Assembly (NCBI GenBank): GCA_022578965.1
Contig: MU400593.1
Span: 62,001-126,000, forward strand
Length of the DNA stretch: 64,000 bases
Origin: Xylaria sp. FL1777
Taxonomy: Eukaryota; Ascomycota; Sordariomycetes; Xylariales; Xylariaceae
Direction: 5' to 3'
The notes under the pieces: model-generated
Databases searched by the model: none
What the model was told of the DNA's origin: nothing
Seen by the model: only the letters and a program-made list of their open reading frames with translations
Shown: positions 12,475 to 21,832 of the stretch, piece after piece
How the letters are laid out: the number at the start of each line of letters is the position of its first letter
How positions within the stretch are numbered: position 1 is the first letter of the stretch
Position numbers and translations under genes: made by a program

Positions 12475-13463
12475 ATGCCGAGCACCGGATCTGTTTCTCT
12501 CGCCTTCCTAGCCGCCCTTCTCGGCGTTGCCCACGGCCAGGAAACCGTCGGCTTCGGCCCCTACTTCTCTCTTGGCCCGACCCAGTCATGGATCCGAGAG
12601 GCCACCACTACACTGGTTCTACCAAAAGTGCCGAGTCCGCAAGAGGAGCGCCTTGCACTTTGGCCTGGCATGGGGACTAGTGGCGGCGACCTTATCCAGG
12701 CCCTGGCTGTTTCCTTTCAAAGTCCTGCTTCGTAAGTGCTTGCGGTATATAACTAGCCTCCAGGAAGATTGAAAGATTTATTCATGAATTGCTCACACAG
12801 GAACTGCGGTGCGTCCGCCGGACAGTGGTGCACATGGGCCAGTACGCTCCAAGGTACATATGTCTTGATGTCTTTAAACGATAAAACCAATGAGCAGCAT
12901 TGACATCTTTCAGGAGAGCAACTTGGGGGCAAAGAAGTCCCAGCATCCGCAGGGGATCACCTTACTATGCATTGTACGTCACATGAGTGCTGCTGTATAT
13001 TTAATAGTATGATGGCGCTGACTTGTCCTATTAGATGTCTATAATGATAGCACCGGCAAGTATGATCAAACGGTAGCAATCAACGGCAACGTGGTCTCAA
13101 CCCTCTCAACCAGTAAGTACTATTGAAGGGAAAGATTATTTGAAAATTACTGAATCTTTCGGGTTAGGCTCCGGTCAGGCAGAAGGCTGGGGAACGGCTG
13201 TTGAATGTCAGGAGGATGCTTGTACTGGAACCGTCGCCTCACATCGTACGTCTCGTCTACCCTCGCTCACTCACCAAACTGTAACCCCTAACATGACAAT
13301 TGTAGAGTATATTGATACCGTCATCACCTTGAATGCAGCGGACTCGACATTTGCCCGCACTCTGGCTCTTAACGAGGCCACATCAAGTGGACTTACCACG
13401 TCAGACAACAAGGTCTTCAAGGTCTCTACTATCAACATCCAATCTCACACATTCAACATTTAA
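12475..13463 (+). CDS. Secreted beta-sandwich protein of unknown role
   Basis: Six exons (12475-12731, 12801-12853, 12914-12973, 13035-13112, 13168-13245, 13306-13463) sum to 684 nt and 227 residues. Every intron is 60-70 nt with GT-AG ends. Residues 1-20 form a signal peptide ending AHGQ. The mature part is rich in Ser, Thr, Gly and Val with alternating beta-strand patterns, four cysteines (CGA, WCTW, ECQED, ACTG) and one N-glycosylation site (NDST). Length and strand pattern resemble fungal secreted proteins related in fold to G1 (eqolisin) peptidases, but I cannot identify the catalytic Gln/Glu pair, so peptidase activity is not claimed. It is expected in the extracellular space or wall. 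Confidence 0.85.
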
Positions 13464-13841
13464 GACATCAGTTGAGAAGGCAATGTCTCTGTATATAGAA
13501 ATCTATTGAGCATTTAACTAAGAGAAATAATGACGTTCTCGCTGCGGTTAAACATTTAAGTTCCTCGCCAGTATCCATTGTAGGCCAAGCTCTATTCAGC
13601 GCAAAAGTCCTGATTAAATTTCTCATAGTTATAGCCAATTTCATAATAGTAAAATGCAAGCGAGTGTAGCGACTGTTAAAATAGCCTTGAACGAAGATTT
13701 TGGTAAAGACCCCCGTCCCTAGTTGTCTGATATCCCAGGGCTGAGGTGTAATGGCCGCCGGACTTGCTTTGGGGTTGGATATTCTGCTTGTATTGTAGGT
13801 CTTAGGACGTCGGGTTTAGGGGTCTATTAAGTAGAAGTGAA

Positions 13842-14369
13842 CTACTTGGTTTTATATAATTGAATCTCGGCAATCCCTGGTTCGTACGGTATTGTAGCTA
13901 GTTGCTTGCGCCCTGGACCAAGAGTAGAACTGCCTGCTGAAAATCGGGTTAACGTACCCCAGGGTATCGAAGGGCCGAGCTGACTGAGTCTACGAGAGAG
14001 ATATGAAAAATAAACATTAGTAATCAGTATTTCAATAACATCCAGAGATGGGAATAAAGGTAGAAAGCTTAATAGCGAGCCTAAAGATATAGATACTATA
14101 ATGAGGCGGAAGACATTCATTACACGACTCCGTGATGGTGGGATGTTGCAATCCGTAGAGAATTCCTGTTTATGGAGTCTATTTATCATTTTCGGTAAAC
14201 TAAAACTACCGAAGCCTCTCTCGAATTCTGACTTTTCAATTCCCTCAGAATAAATTCGCTGGATGCCGAAACCGCTAGAGGATAAGTAGTTGCTCGTAGT
14301 GTAGTTATACAAAGACCCAAGAATCAACGCTATCTGGCCGTGACTGGGACATTTCCATATACTAGCCAC
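13842..14369 (-). CDS. Doubtful hypothetical ORF
   Basis: This is an uninterrupted 175-codon frame lying 36 bp downstream of the E2-like gene on the same strand. It has a hydrophobic stretch near residues 88-112 (FRLIIVSISLGSLLSFLPLFPSL, split by no obvious motif). No family is recognised, the base composition matches the surrounding intergenic DNA, and the start has no particular support. It could equally be a chance frame in the E2-like gene's 3' flank. Confidence 0.2.
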   Translation of the reverse strand: MASIWKCPSHGQIALILGSLYNYTTSNYLSSSGFGIQRIYSEGIEKSEFERGFGSFSLPKMINRLHKQEFSTDCNIPPSRSRVMNVFRLIIVSISLGSLLSFLPLFPSLDVIEILITNVYFSYLSRRLSQLGPSIPWGTLTRFSAGSSTLGPGRKQLATIPYEPGIAEIQLYKTK

Positions 14370-14405
14370 CTATGGCAGAGGTCCTTCATTCTTTTGCAAC
14401 GTGGA

Positions 14406-15245
14406 TTAATCCCACGTCTGGGCTAAAGCAAGAGCGACTCTCATGTCCGTGATGAGAGTATCATAGTCTGCTAGGAATACGCGACCTCTACGGTAATACG
14501 GGGTGGTAAAATATTCTAAGTCCATGTTTACTAGTTTTTCTATGATGAGGTTGACTATTATTGACTGGGCGTTGCTCTGCACAAACTTCTTGATAAAAGA
14601 TTTGACGTCGCTTCTGGTCTCGAGTAGTATGCGGTCGGCTAGCAGTGAGCGCCAGGTTATGTATTGCACAAATCGGGCGTACTGGGGCGTATTAATGGTA
14701 AAGAGAGAGTACTTGTGTGGGTCGTAATCTAAATGTGCGTAAATGGCGTCTAGGACTGTTTTGTAAAGGATAAGTTAGCGTATCGAGAGCTTCGAATGCA
14801 AAGATGGATTAGAGACTCACCCGTGCGGATGTTGAAGGAGGAACACCAGTGCCCCACCCTCAAGATATCTAGAGTCACCGGCCCATTCTTGGGAAGAAAT
14901 CTGGGATGGGTGATATGTGGCCTGTGTTGGTCGAACAACACCTTGGGTGGTGCCTTCGAGATATGCAAAGTCAGGCTCCTCTCACTACAGAGTCATATCA
15001 GGACGATTGCGACGTTCACTCACTACGGGGTAAGCATCTGGGATATGGAACTAAAATCCTAAGAGCTTATGTCTGTAGACGCTGTGTTGGGGACCGATTA
15101 CCAAAGCTTGGAAGGAGAGTAAGTTGTTGTCGGAAAAGAAGACCTTGTAGTGGGGGTTGTCTTCCTCGAGTTCGGGTCGCTCTAACATCATGCGATAAGT
15201 CGCGGTCCCATCCATGTGAATCGACATTTTGTGATAGCGGCTCAC
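14406..15245 (-). pseudogene. Catalytically dead E2 (UBC-fold) protein, TAG-interrupted
   Basis: Exons 15245-15024, 14953-14821 and 14755-14406 keep phase over 235 codons. The reading follows the UBC fold in order: the beta-sheet with ALVIGPQHSVY, the FHIPDAYP turn, PPKVLF, then HPRF and GPVTLDIL, and the IRTVLDAIYAHL helix. In active E2 enzymes the segment before LDIL carries the catalytic Cys and the upstream triad is HPN. Here the Cys position is Thr (ACT at 14873-14875) and HPN is HPR, so the fold would be a UEV-like inactive variant. Codon 65 is TAG (15051-15053), between LLGF and FHIP, inside a conserved strand where no intron fits. It may therefore be a pseudogene, a readthrough gene or a base error. 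Exon 2 uses a weak AAG acceptor. An upstream exon may be missing. Confidence 0.6.
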
Positions 15246-15829
15246 AGGCCTCGTATACTGTTTGTGGGAAGGTAGGTGTACAGCTGTTTAGAAGTAGAAG
15301 AAATAAACACGTTGCCTAGGTACTTAGTATAGAAGGTATAGAAGGTGGAGAATGGGACGTCAACTATTGTAGATATAGTATCTCAATAATCGTGAAGGCC
15401 ATGATAAGGTATGAAGAATGGTGGACTAAGAGTGAAGCTACCTTATATGAACCACCTACTAGGTAAGAAGAACTCTTAGCAACATTGAACACAGGTGTGG
15501 TCACTGTACAGAGATCATCGTCAGGGCGGCAGGCACTACCCTAGAATTACCTGGAGGATCCCTGTGATTTTTGGGCATACCTGGGCTAAAGTTAGTTTAG
15601 GTAGGTACCTAAAGCATGTGATGCCCCACTATGACCTCCGTCCTTTCCAAATACCTTAACAGTGAAAAAGTGACGACTTCCAGCACTGCATCAACAGTAA
15701 AAGAAAAATACATACATAGCTATCTCCTAGGCACTTACTTACTTACTCACCAGGTAAGTACCTACAAGTCACGACTGCCAGGAAACCAGCAGCGTCTTCA
15801 CCAGATGGCCTAATCTCTACCATCCTACA
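15246..15829. other. Promoter region with TAGGTA/TACCTA words
   Basis: This interval lies between the divergent E2-like and PFA4 genes. It holds repeated copies of TAGGTA and TACCTA-type words (for example around 15595-15610 and 15735-15765) and no convincing gene. Confidence 0.55.
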
Positions 15830-17557
15830 ATGGCCTTCCTCGTCGGCTCCACGGCGCCCGGCCTCCAGCGTCTCGCCGTACCCTTCGCAAGCCTGCTGAT
15901 CGCCCTGCTCGGGTACGGCTCGCAGTGGCTATTCGCAACATCCCCAGACCTCGAACCCGGCCCGCTGACGCCCACGCAATCCCGCCTCTTCAACACGCTC
16001 CTCGTGTGTCTCTGGTGGACGTACTGGCGCGCCTGCTCCGTCGACCCCGGCCGATACGAGTTCCCAAGGTCGACCGGTAAAAAGGGAGATGGAGAGATAT
16101 CAGCAGCAGCAGCAGGAGGAGGAGGAGTAGGGAAGAGCGGAAAAGACGCGGACGCCGCAACACACAGCTCAGAAGATGAAGACGAAAATGATGCAGACGA
16201 TGCCCCGATCGCCGGCGTCCGCGTCGCAGTCCGTCGGCGCTGGTGCCGCAAGTGCGCCGCGCCCAAGCCGCCGCGCGCGCACCACTGCAAGGGCTGCGGC
16301 CGCTGCATCCCCCGGATGGACCACCACTGTCCGTGGACGGCGAACTGCGTCTCGCTACAGACGTTCCCGCACTTCGTGCGCTTCATAATCTACACGAACG
16401 CGTCGCTCTGGACGCTCGGGTACTTCCTGTGGGAGCGGTTCTCGGGGCTCTGGTCGTCGCGCAACCTGCCGGCGTACCTGGGGCCGACGCTGGCGCAGCT
16501 CGCGGCCTTCACGGCGCTGTGTCTGACCACCTTCTTTACGGCCCTCGCGCTGGGCATCCTCCTCGTCACGACGGTGCGCGCCTGGCTTCTCAACACGACC
16601 ATGATCGAGGGCTGGGAGATCGAGCGCCACGAAGCCGTGCTACAGCGCGGCGGCTACGAGGAGGAGGAGGACTGGTGGCGGACGGCGGATGGAGAGGGTG
16701 ATGCCGCGCCGCGGAGCATGGTCGACCCCGTGGAATTCCCGTACGACGTCGGCATGTATACGAACATGGCGCAGGCCATGGGCACCACAAATCCCCTCTA
16801 CTGGCTCCTGCCATTCGCGGGCGGGCCGCGGGTCGCCCGCCTCCCGTCGGGCACGACGCCCGAGGATCTCGCCGCGATGCTAGACGGGGCAAAAGCGGGC
16901 GGCGCCCGGCTGGGGGCCGGTTGGTTCTACGAAGAAAACGGCCTGAACGACAGAGAGGGCATGTGGCCGCCCGTAGACCCGGAGAAGGTGCGGAACGCGC
17001 GTCTCTGGCGCCAGCGCCGGCGAGAAGAAGCGCAGTATCGCCGCGAGCAGATGCAGGGCCTGCGCAACCCGGCGCTGCCGGACATGAGCTTGAGTCCCGA
17101 GGAAGAAAAGGAGGCTTTCCGGCGCAGGCAGGCGCGCGATCTCCGGCGATGGCGGGGCACGCGGGCTGAAATAATGCATGAGCTCGAGGAAATACCTGGA
17201 TCCTCCCCTTACGCAGGCGATGGTGAGGGTGAGGGCGACTACGACTTCGTCGACGAGGCTTATTCACGGCGCTCCAGAGCCGACTATCCGGATCCCGCCG
17301 AGTCTTACCGCTCGCGGCGGCAGCACATCGTGGTCGACGAGGGCAAGTCGGGTTGGGTCAATGCGGACGGGGAGCACTTAGGCGATTATGGCGTTGATGA
17401 GGAGGCCGAGTTCGACGACGACTATGTTTACGACGGTCCTGGACAAGATGTAGACGGCCATGTCTCGCATGTAATAGATCCTGATGACGAGGAGGTGCCC
17501 TTAGCAGAGCTAATACGTCGGAGAAAGGTTCGCACAAAGGATGGAGAGGATATATAG
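15830..17557 (+). CDS. PFA4: Palmitoyltransferase PFA4 (DHHC type)
   Basis: A single exon encodes 575 residues. The order is two membrane spans (about 14-34 and 53-68), then the cysteine-rich domain from residue 137 (RWCRKC, HHCKGCGRC) with the active DHHC at 164-167 followed by PWTANCVS. Two further spans lie at about 180-200 and 218-255, the last ending TTVRAWLLNTT. The enzyme transfers palmitate from acyl-CoA via the DHHC cysteine to membrane proteins; yeast Pfa4 works in the ER on chitin synthase Chs3. The protein is longer than typical Pfa4. A low-complexity insert (Ala/Gly then acidic, residues about 85-127) separates span 2 from the zinc domain, and the C-terminal tail after residue 300 is charged and acidic. 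Third-position GC is very high in the central part. Confidence 0.93.
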   Translation: MAFLVGSTAPGLQRLAVPFASLLIALLGYGSQWLFATSPDLEPGPLTPTQSRLFNTLLVCLWWTYWRACSVDPGRYEFPRSTGKKGDGEISAAAAGGGGVGKSGKDADAATHSSEDEDENDADDAPIAGVRVAVRRRWCRKCAAPKPPRAHHCKGCGRCIPRMDHHCPWTANCVSLQTFPHFVRFIIYTNASLWTLGYFLWERFSGLWSSRNLPAYLGPTLAQLAAFTALCLTTFFTALALGILLVTTVRAWLLNTTMIEGWEIERHEAVLQRGGYEEEEDWWRTADGEGDAAPRSMVDPVEFPYDVGMYTNMAQAMGTTNPLYWLLPFAGGPRVARLPSGTTPEDLAAMLDGAKAGGARLGAGWFYEENGLNDREGMWPPVDPEKVRNARLWRQRRREEAQYRREQMQGLRNPALPDMSLSPEEEKEAFRRRQARDLRRWRGTRAEIMHELEEIPGSSPYAGDGEGEGDYDFVDEAYSRRSRADYPDPAESYRSRRQHIVVDEGKSGWVNADGEHLGDYGVDEEAEFDDDYVYDGPGQDVDGHVSHVIDPDDEEVPLAELIRRRKVRTKDGEDI

Positions 17558-18055
17558 CATGTCATATAGTAGTCATAGAGGGATCTTCATAATTAGACCT
17601 TAATTAAATACATGATACATGAAATCACGAAAGCACCATGGGGATTGACTTAAGCGGCATGCGAAGTAGTCCGTGGGGAGGGGACCGCTATCGTTGTGGT
17701 AAATATCATCTATGCTCATTCTTCTGTTCGTCTTCTAAACAGCTAAACAGCAGTTTGTACTATCTCTACGTAGCTGTACATGGCCGATGGCGCAATGCAT
17801 GCATGCATGCATACACAGCCAGCCTACTTCGTTCTGGCTCAAGCACCCTAACTTTACTTAGCCCCGCCTTGAAACACATCGCATTCCTACATAGACTCAA
17901 CGGCTTCCATCTTATAGAAGAGTAAAAATAGCCACATCACATAATGGCCTTTGAAGTGACGGTCTGCCTCCGCGTGTCCAAATCATGGTAAGGGCCCGTA
18001 AGCGACAACGCCGATTGAGCCATCCGGGATTTTCTATGTATGTGCGATTCATCAT
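17558..18055. other. Convergent 3' ends of PFA4 and myosin
   Basis: This is a 498-bp gap between convergent genes. It contains a short GCAT tandem run (17796-17812). No gene is seen. Confidence 0.6.
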
Positions 18056-21000
18056 CTACCAGTCGTCATCGTCATCTCTTCGTTGCATAGCATTCTTCCT
18101 CGCAAGAAGTGCGTCAGCTAATGAGCCGGCAACAGTTGGTGTAGTGCTTCTACTGCCGTCTGATCCATTCCCGTTCATGCTCATCCCCGAATCCCGGGCC
18201 TGCAAAGATCCTGGTTTCTTAGCGGCAGCGGGTCGTTTGGCTGGCGGAGTCGGTTTGGCCCGGCCCGCACCATTCATCCCCGGAGGCGGCGGTGGAGACC
18301 GTGGGACCAGCGCAGGCGCAGGGGCTTGCTCTTCGACGTACGCAGCGGGAACCCAAGCCTGTCCTGCGCTGCTCTTGGCAAGCCACCAACCTAGGAAGAG
18401 TTAGCATGCACGAGATATTAAGTTTCATATCTCGTTCTTACCGTTGTTCTCTTTCTGGACAACCTCAATAATATCGCCCGCTCTGATGGTAAGTTCGTTC
18501 TCTTTTTGGCTAGCAAAGTCGTATAAGACCTTCGCCATGACCTTGGGTTTTGCAGGTGGAGCTGGGGGGGGTGGAGGCGGAGGGGCTCGAGTAGACGACG
18601 TTGAGCTTTTGTTACGTGTATGGCTAGCGATATTATTCGCTATACCAGCAGGAATAGGAACGGGTCGAGGAGTCTGCATCGCAGTGGGAGTAGGGACTGG
18701 CCGAGAAGCCTGCACTGCAGCGGGGGTAGGGACTGGCCGGGGAGCTTGTACTGCGGCCGGACTATGCTTGGTAGTATTTGGCCGGGCCCCTGTCAACCGT
18801 GATGGTCTGCCATTAGGACCGCCGGGCTTGATCAGTTTGCCCCGAGTGATTGGACGAGGTGGAACAGGCTTCGCTTTCGGCGTAGGGCGAGAGACCGAAG
18901 ACGGTGACTCGCCGGGTTGAGTATGAATGGCACCACTCTTGTAGAAATCAACAGTTTGCTGTGAATCCCTCAAAACTTTGACTATTTGCATCTTCCCGGG
19001 CTTCTTGGCGTATTCTATTGTTTCACCGATCTTCAAGTTGAACCCACCGGGCATTCCGCGTTGCATGTGCGTGAAGAGTTCGGTCTTCAGAACACAGTTA
19101 AGCAGAGGGTCAGGTTCCTGGGTAGATCCAAGGCCTAAAGAAAACCAGTCGTCCCTGCTAGTCGAAGTGCCGATGAATTTGATCGCCCCGAGCGGTGCTG
19201 AACGTTCGATCGAAATGTGAGGTTGACCATTGACAAGTGCTTGTGCCACGATGTAGAATTTACTGTTGGACACAATAAAAATACGGGGACTCGCTTTACT
19301 GGATCGGCCAAATTTGGCTTCTAGGACTTCTCCACGGCACGAGAATAGAGCCTTTTCGTTTTGGGACATTCCGATGGCATTACGAATGTGAGACCCAGGC
19401 CCGGTGGAAGCGTTAATGCCCAGATAATCTCCTAAGAAGCGACGGGAGCCTAATAAACTGAATCTCCTTCGCTCTTTTCGGCCTTGCAGCACTTTGTGGC
19501 CGTGATCTCTCAGTTGGAGGTACTCGGCACCCACTCGTTTCTTTCGCCAAAACCGTTGTATCCGGGTAGCTGATTCAGCGCGGTACGCTAGATACGCCCT
19601 CCACATTCGTTGGATGCGAATAGCCATGTTATGCCAGTACCGATCGCGCATTGTTTCGAGAGCAAATAACGTTTCGGGGGACTTAATGAAGGCTTTTGTT
19701 ACACCTAATTGCCATTCCTCCTTAGGGATGCTCGTGTCTTTGAGGATCTGTTTGACAGCTGCTTCTTCTGAGCCCTGCCACGTATACTCGCCTGCGTATG
19801 ATGTGGCGGGAGACAAAAGAAAGAAGCGTTCCACAAACTTTTCATACGACTGACGATAAGCAAAGCCGGCTCGTCGAATCCTCACATTCTCCTGTAGACC
19901 AAGATATTTGATCTGATGTAGTACATTAGGAACGTTGTATTCCGTGGGCGACTTGTTCTCATTCGGTTTAATCGTACGGATGTATGACGGCTGACATTTC
20001 ATCAAAGTATCCACAAGGGCATTCGCTGAAGAACGGATTCGATCACCGGCTGTGGGCGGCTGTTTGCGGTTATTTTGGTCGACTTGTTGAGGGAAGAGCG
20101 TGTGAACGAATTGGTTTGAACTCTGTTGGAAAAGATTTTGGACACCCTTGAGCAACTGGTCCTTATTCTTATCCGTGATTCCGTCCACTGTGTAACTAAC
20201 ATCGCCGGCGTAATGTTTGATGATAAAGTTGCCTTGACGAGGCGTCAAATGTTGGTTTGACATGCCATTAATAGTCTGCATGAATGTACGGTCACAGGCG
20301 GCAGGGTCCGCATGTGCCGTCTTGGTCGCATCTTTCAAGGCAGAGAATATCCCAACGGGCCGTACTTGCTCGATCAAGTCGCATACAATCTTGTTGTCAA
20401 AGTATTTGATTGGCGTCCATTGGATCTGCTCGCGAGCATATTCTTCTTGTTCGGCCTTAAGAGTAAGCTGAATGAAGATTTGCTGTAGCTTTTCATTGAC
20501 GTAGTTGATGCAGAGTTGCTCGAAGCTGTTCTTTTCGAATATTTCAAAACCATAGATGTCGAGAATACCGATGTTGTTCGAGGTAGCCTGCCTAGCCTTT
20601 AGAGACTGGTTAATTCTCCCAACTATCCAGTCAAACAAATTGTTGTAGATCGCCATGCTGAGCGCATCTCGTGTAGCGTTAGCTTGAGCCATATTCGCGG
20701 GTGACTCGATCACTTCACCACTCCTGGGTGTCAAAACTCTGATGGTTATACCATTGATTAAGGCAGCTGGAGTAACTTCAAGCAGGTATGCCAAGAAGTC
20801 TACGACGGACTGATCTCTCGCAGCTGCGTAACCATCATCGCCCTCAATAAACTGGATGTTTCCGGCCCATAAGATAGCGGCCAACATGCGAAAAACCTCA
20901 TCCTGCTCAGCCTGAGAGAGGCCAATGATATTCATCGCTTGTAAGGTATCACGGAACTCTGCGAGGTCGTCAATGCCGTCAACATTGAAGCATTTCGACC

Positions 21001-21832
21001 GACTAAGGTATGCGTAGGTCTCAGGCTTCTGCACACCAAACATAGTCCTATAGTTTTCCGAGGCTCCTTTTGCAAATTGGTAAAATATGTGAAAATTTCG
21101 CTCATTGACAATTTGGCCCACGACTCTTGTCTTCTCTAGAAGATAGTTTGTGATATCAGCGCCCACCGGCTCTCCGTTGGCATTGAAGTGTATCTGTAGA
21201 TACTTGCCAAAACGTGACGAGTTGTTATTTCGAAGCGTCTTAGCATTTCCGAACGATTCAAGCAAAGGATTAGTTGCCAGCACCATGTCCTTTATCTGCT
21301 TAATCTCGCCGCTCTCTCCTCCCGATACGTTGGCGATGTACTGCATGATGCGCTTGGCGGCTTCAGTCTTGCCAGCGCCAGACTCTCCGGAAATGATGAC
21401 ACATTGGTTATCCTTGTATGCCTTCATGTTATAGTATGACGACTCGGCGATCGCGAAGACGTGCGGAGGCATCTCGAGACGGTTCTTGCCCTTGTATGAG
21501 TCAAGCACTTGGTCGGTGTAGATGCCGAGGTCGCGGAAAGGGTTGACCGAGACCAAGACATGGCCGATATAGGTGTAGATCTCGCGACCTTCGAATCGTT
21601 TCTTCAAGTTCTCGTTTATGGCCTCGTTGGAAACCTTGCTGAGCAATGTCAGATCCGAAACTCCTATTTCCTTTTTCTTAGTGGTCTCGAAAGTGGCTTT
21701 CTTCGGTTTCGGGGCGCTGCTCTGCGCTCCTCCACCCCCCGCCTTATCTTTCGGACGTCTACTGATACCCTGTGTTCGGGTGCCGTGGTTAGTGAGGGCA
21801 CAAGGTCCGGGGTAAAATCTACGACGTACCAT
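18056..21832 (-). CDS. MYO1: Class I myosin motor
   Basis: The gene encodes about 1,221 residues in three exons: the ATG alone (21832-21830), 21769-18442, and 18390-18056. Splicing the 60-nt intron 21770-21829 joins ATG to GISRRPKD, the N-terminus expected for fungal myosin I. Domains in order are the motor with P-loop GESGAGKT, switch II (LDIYGFEIF) and the actin-binding region, then the IQ-rich neck ([23 protein letters not shown]), the TH1 lipid-binding tail, a Pro-rich TH2 with a short tandem repeat, and an SH3 domain split by the 51-nt intron 18391-18441. The protein ends in the acidic Arp2/3-binding motif DDDDDW. It drives endocytosis and polarised growth at actin patches. The TEDS position, 16 residues before DALSM, is Glu rather than Ser. 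The gene is a single-copy core gene. Confidence 0.96.
18660..18770 (-). repeat. Minisatellite in the myosin Pro-rich tail
   Basis: Imperfect 36-nt units encode repeated [16 protein letters not shown] blocks in TH2. Three clear units are visible ([36 protein letters not shown]). Copy-number variation between strains is likely. Confidence 0.75.
21770..21829 (-). other. Intron directly after the myosin start codon
   Basis: The minus strand reads ATG|GTACGT...CACTAAC...ACACAG|GGTATC. The 60-nt intron has strong consensus donor, branch and acceptor. The first coding exon therefore contributes only methionine. Confidence 0.85.

Noticed and set aside
16243..17267. Long overlapping frames on both strands within PFA4
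   Set aside because: They are shadows of the GC-rich PFA4 coding sequence; the DHHC frame explains the region.
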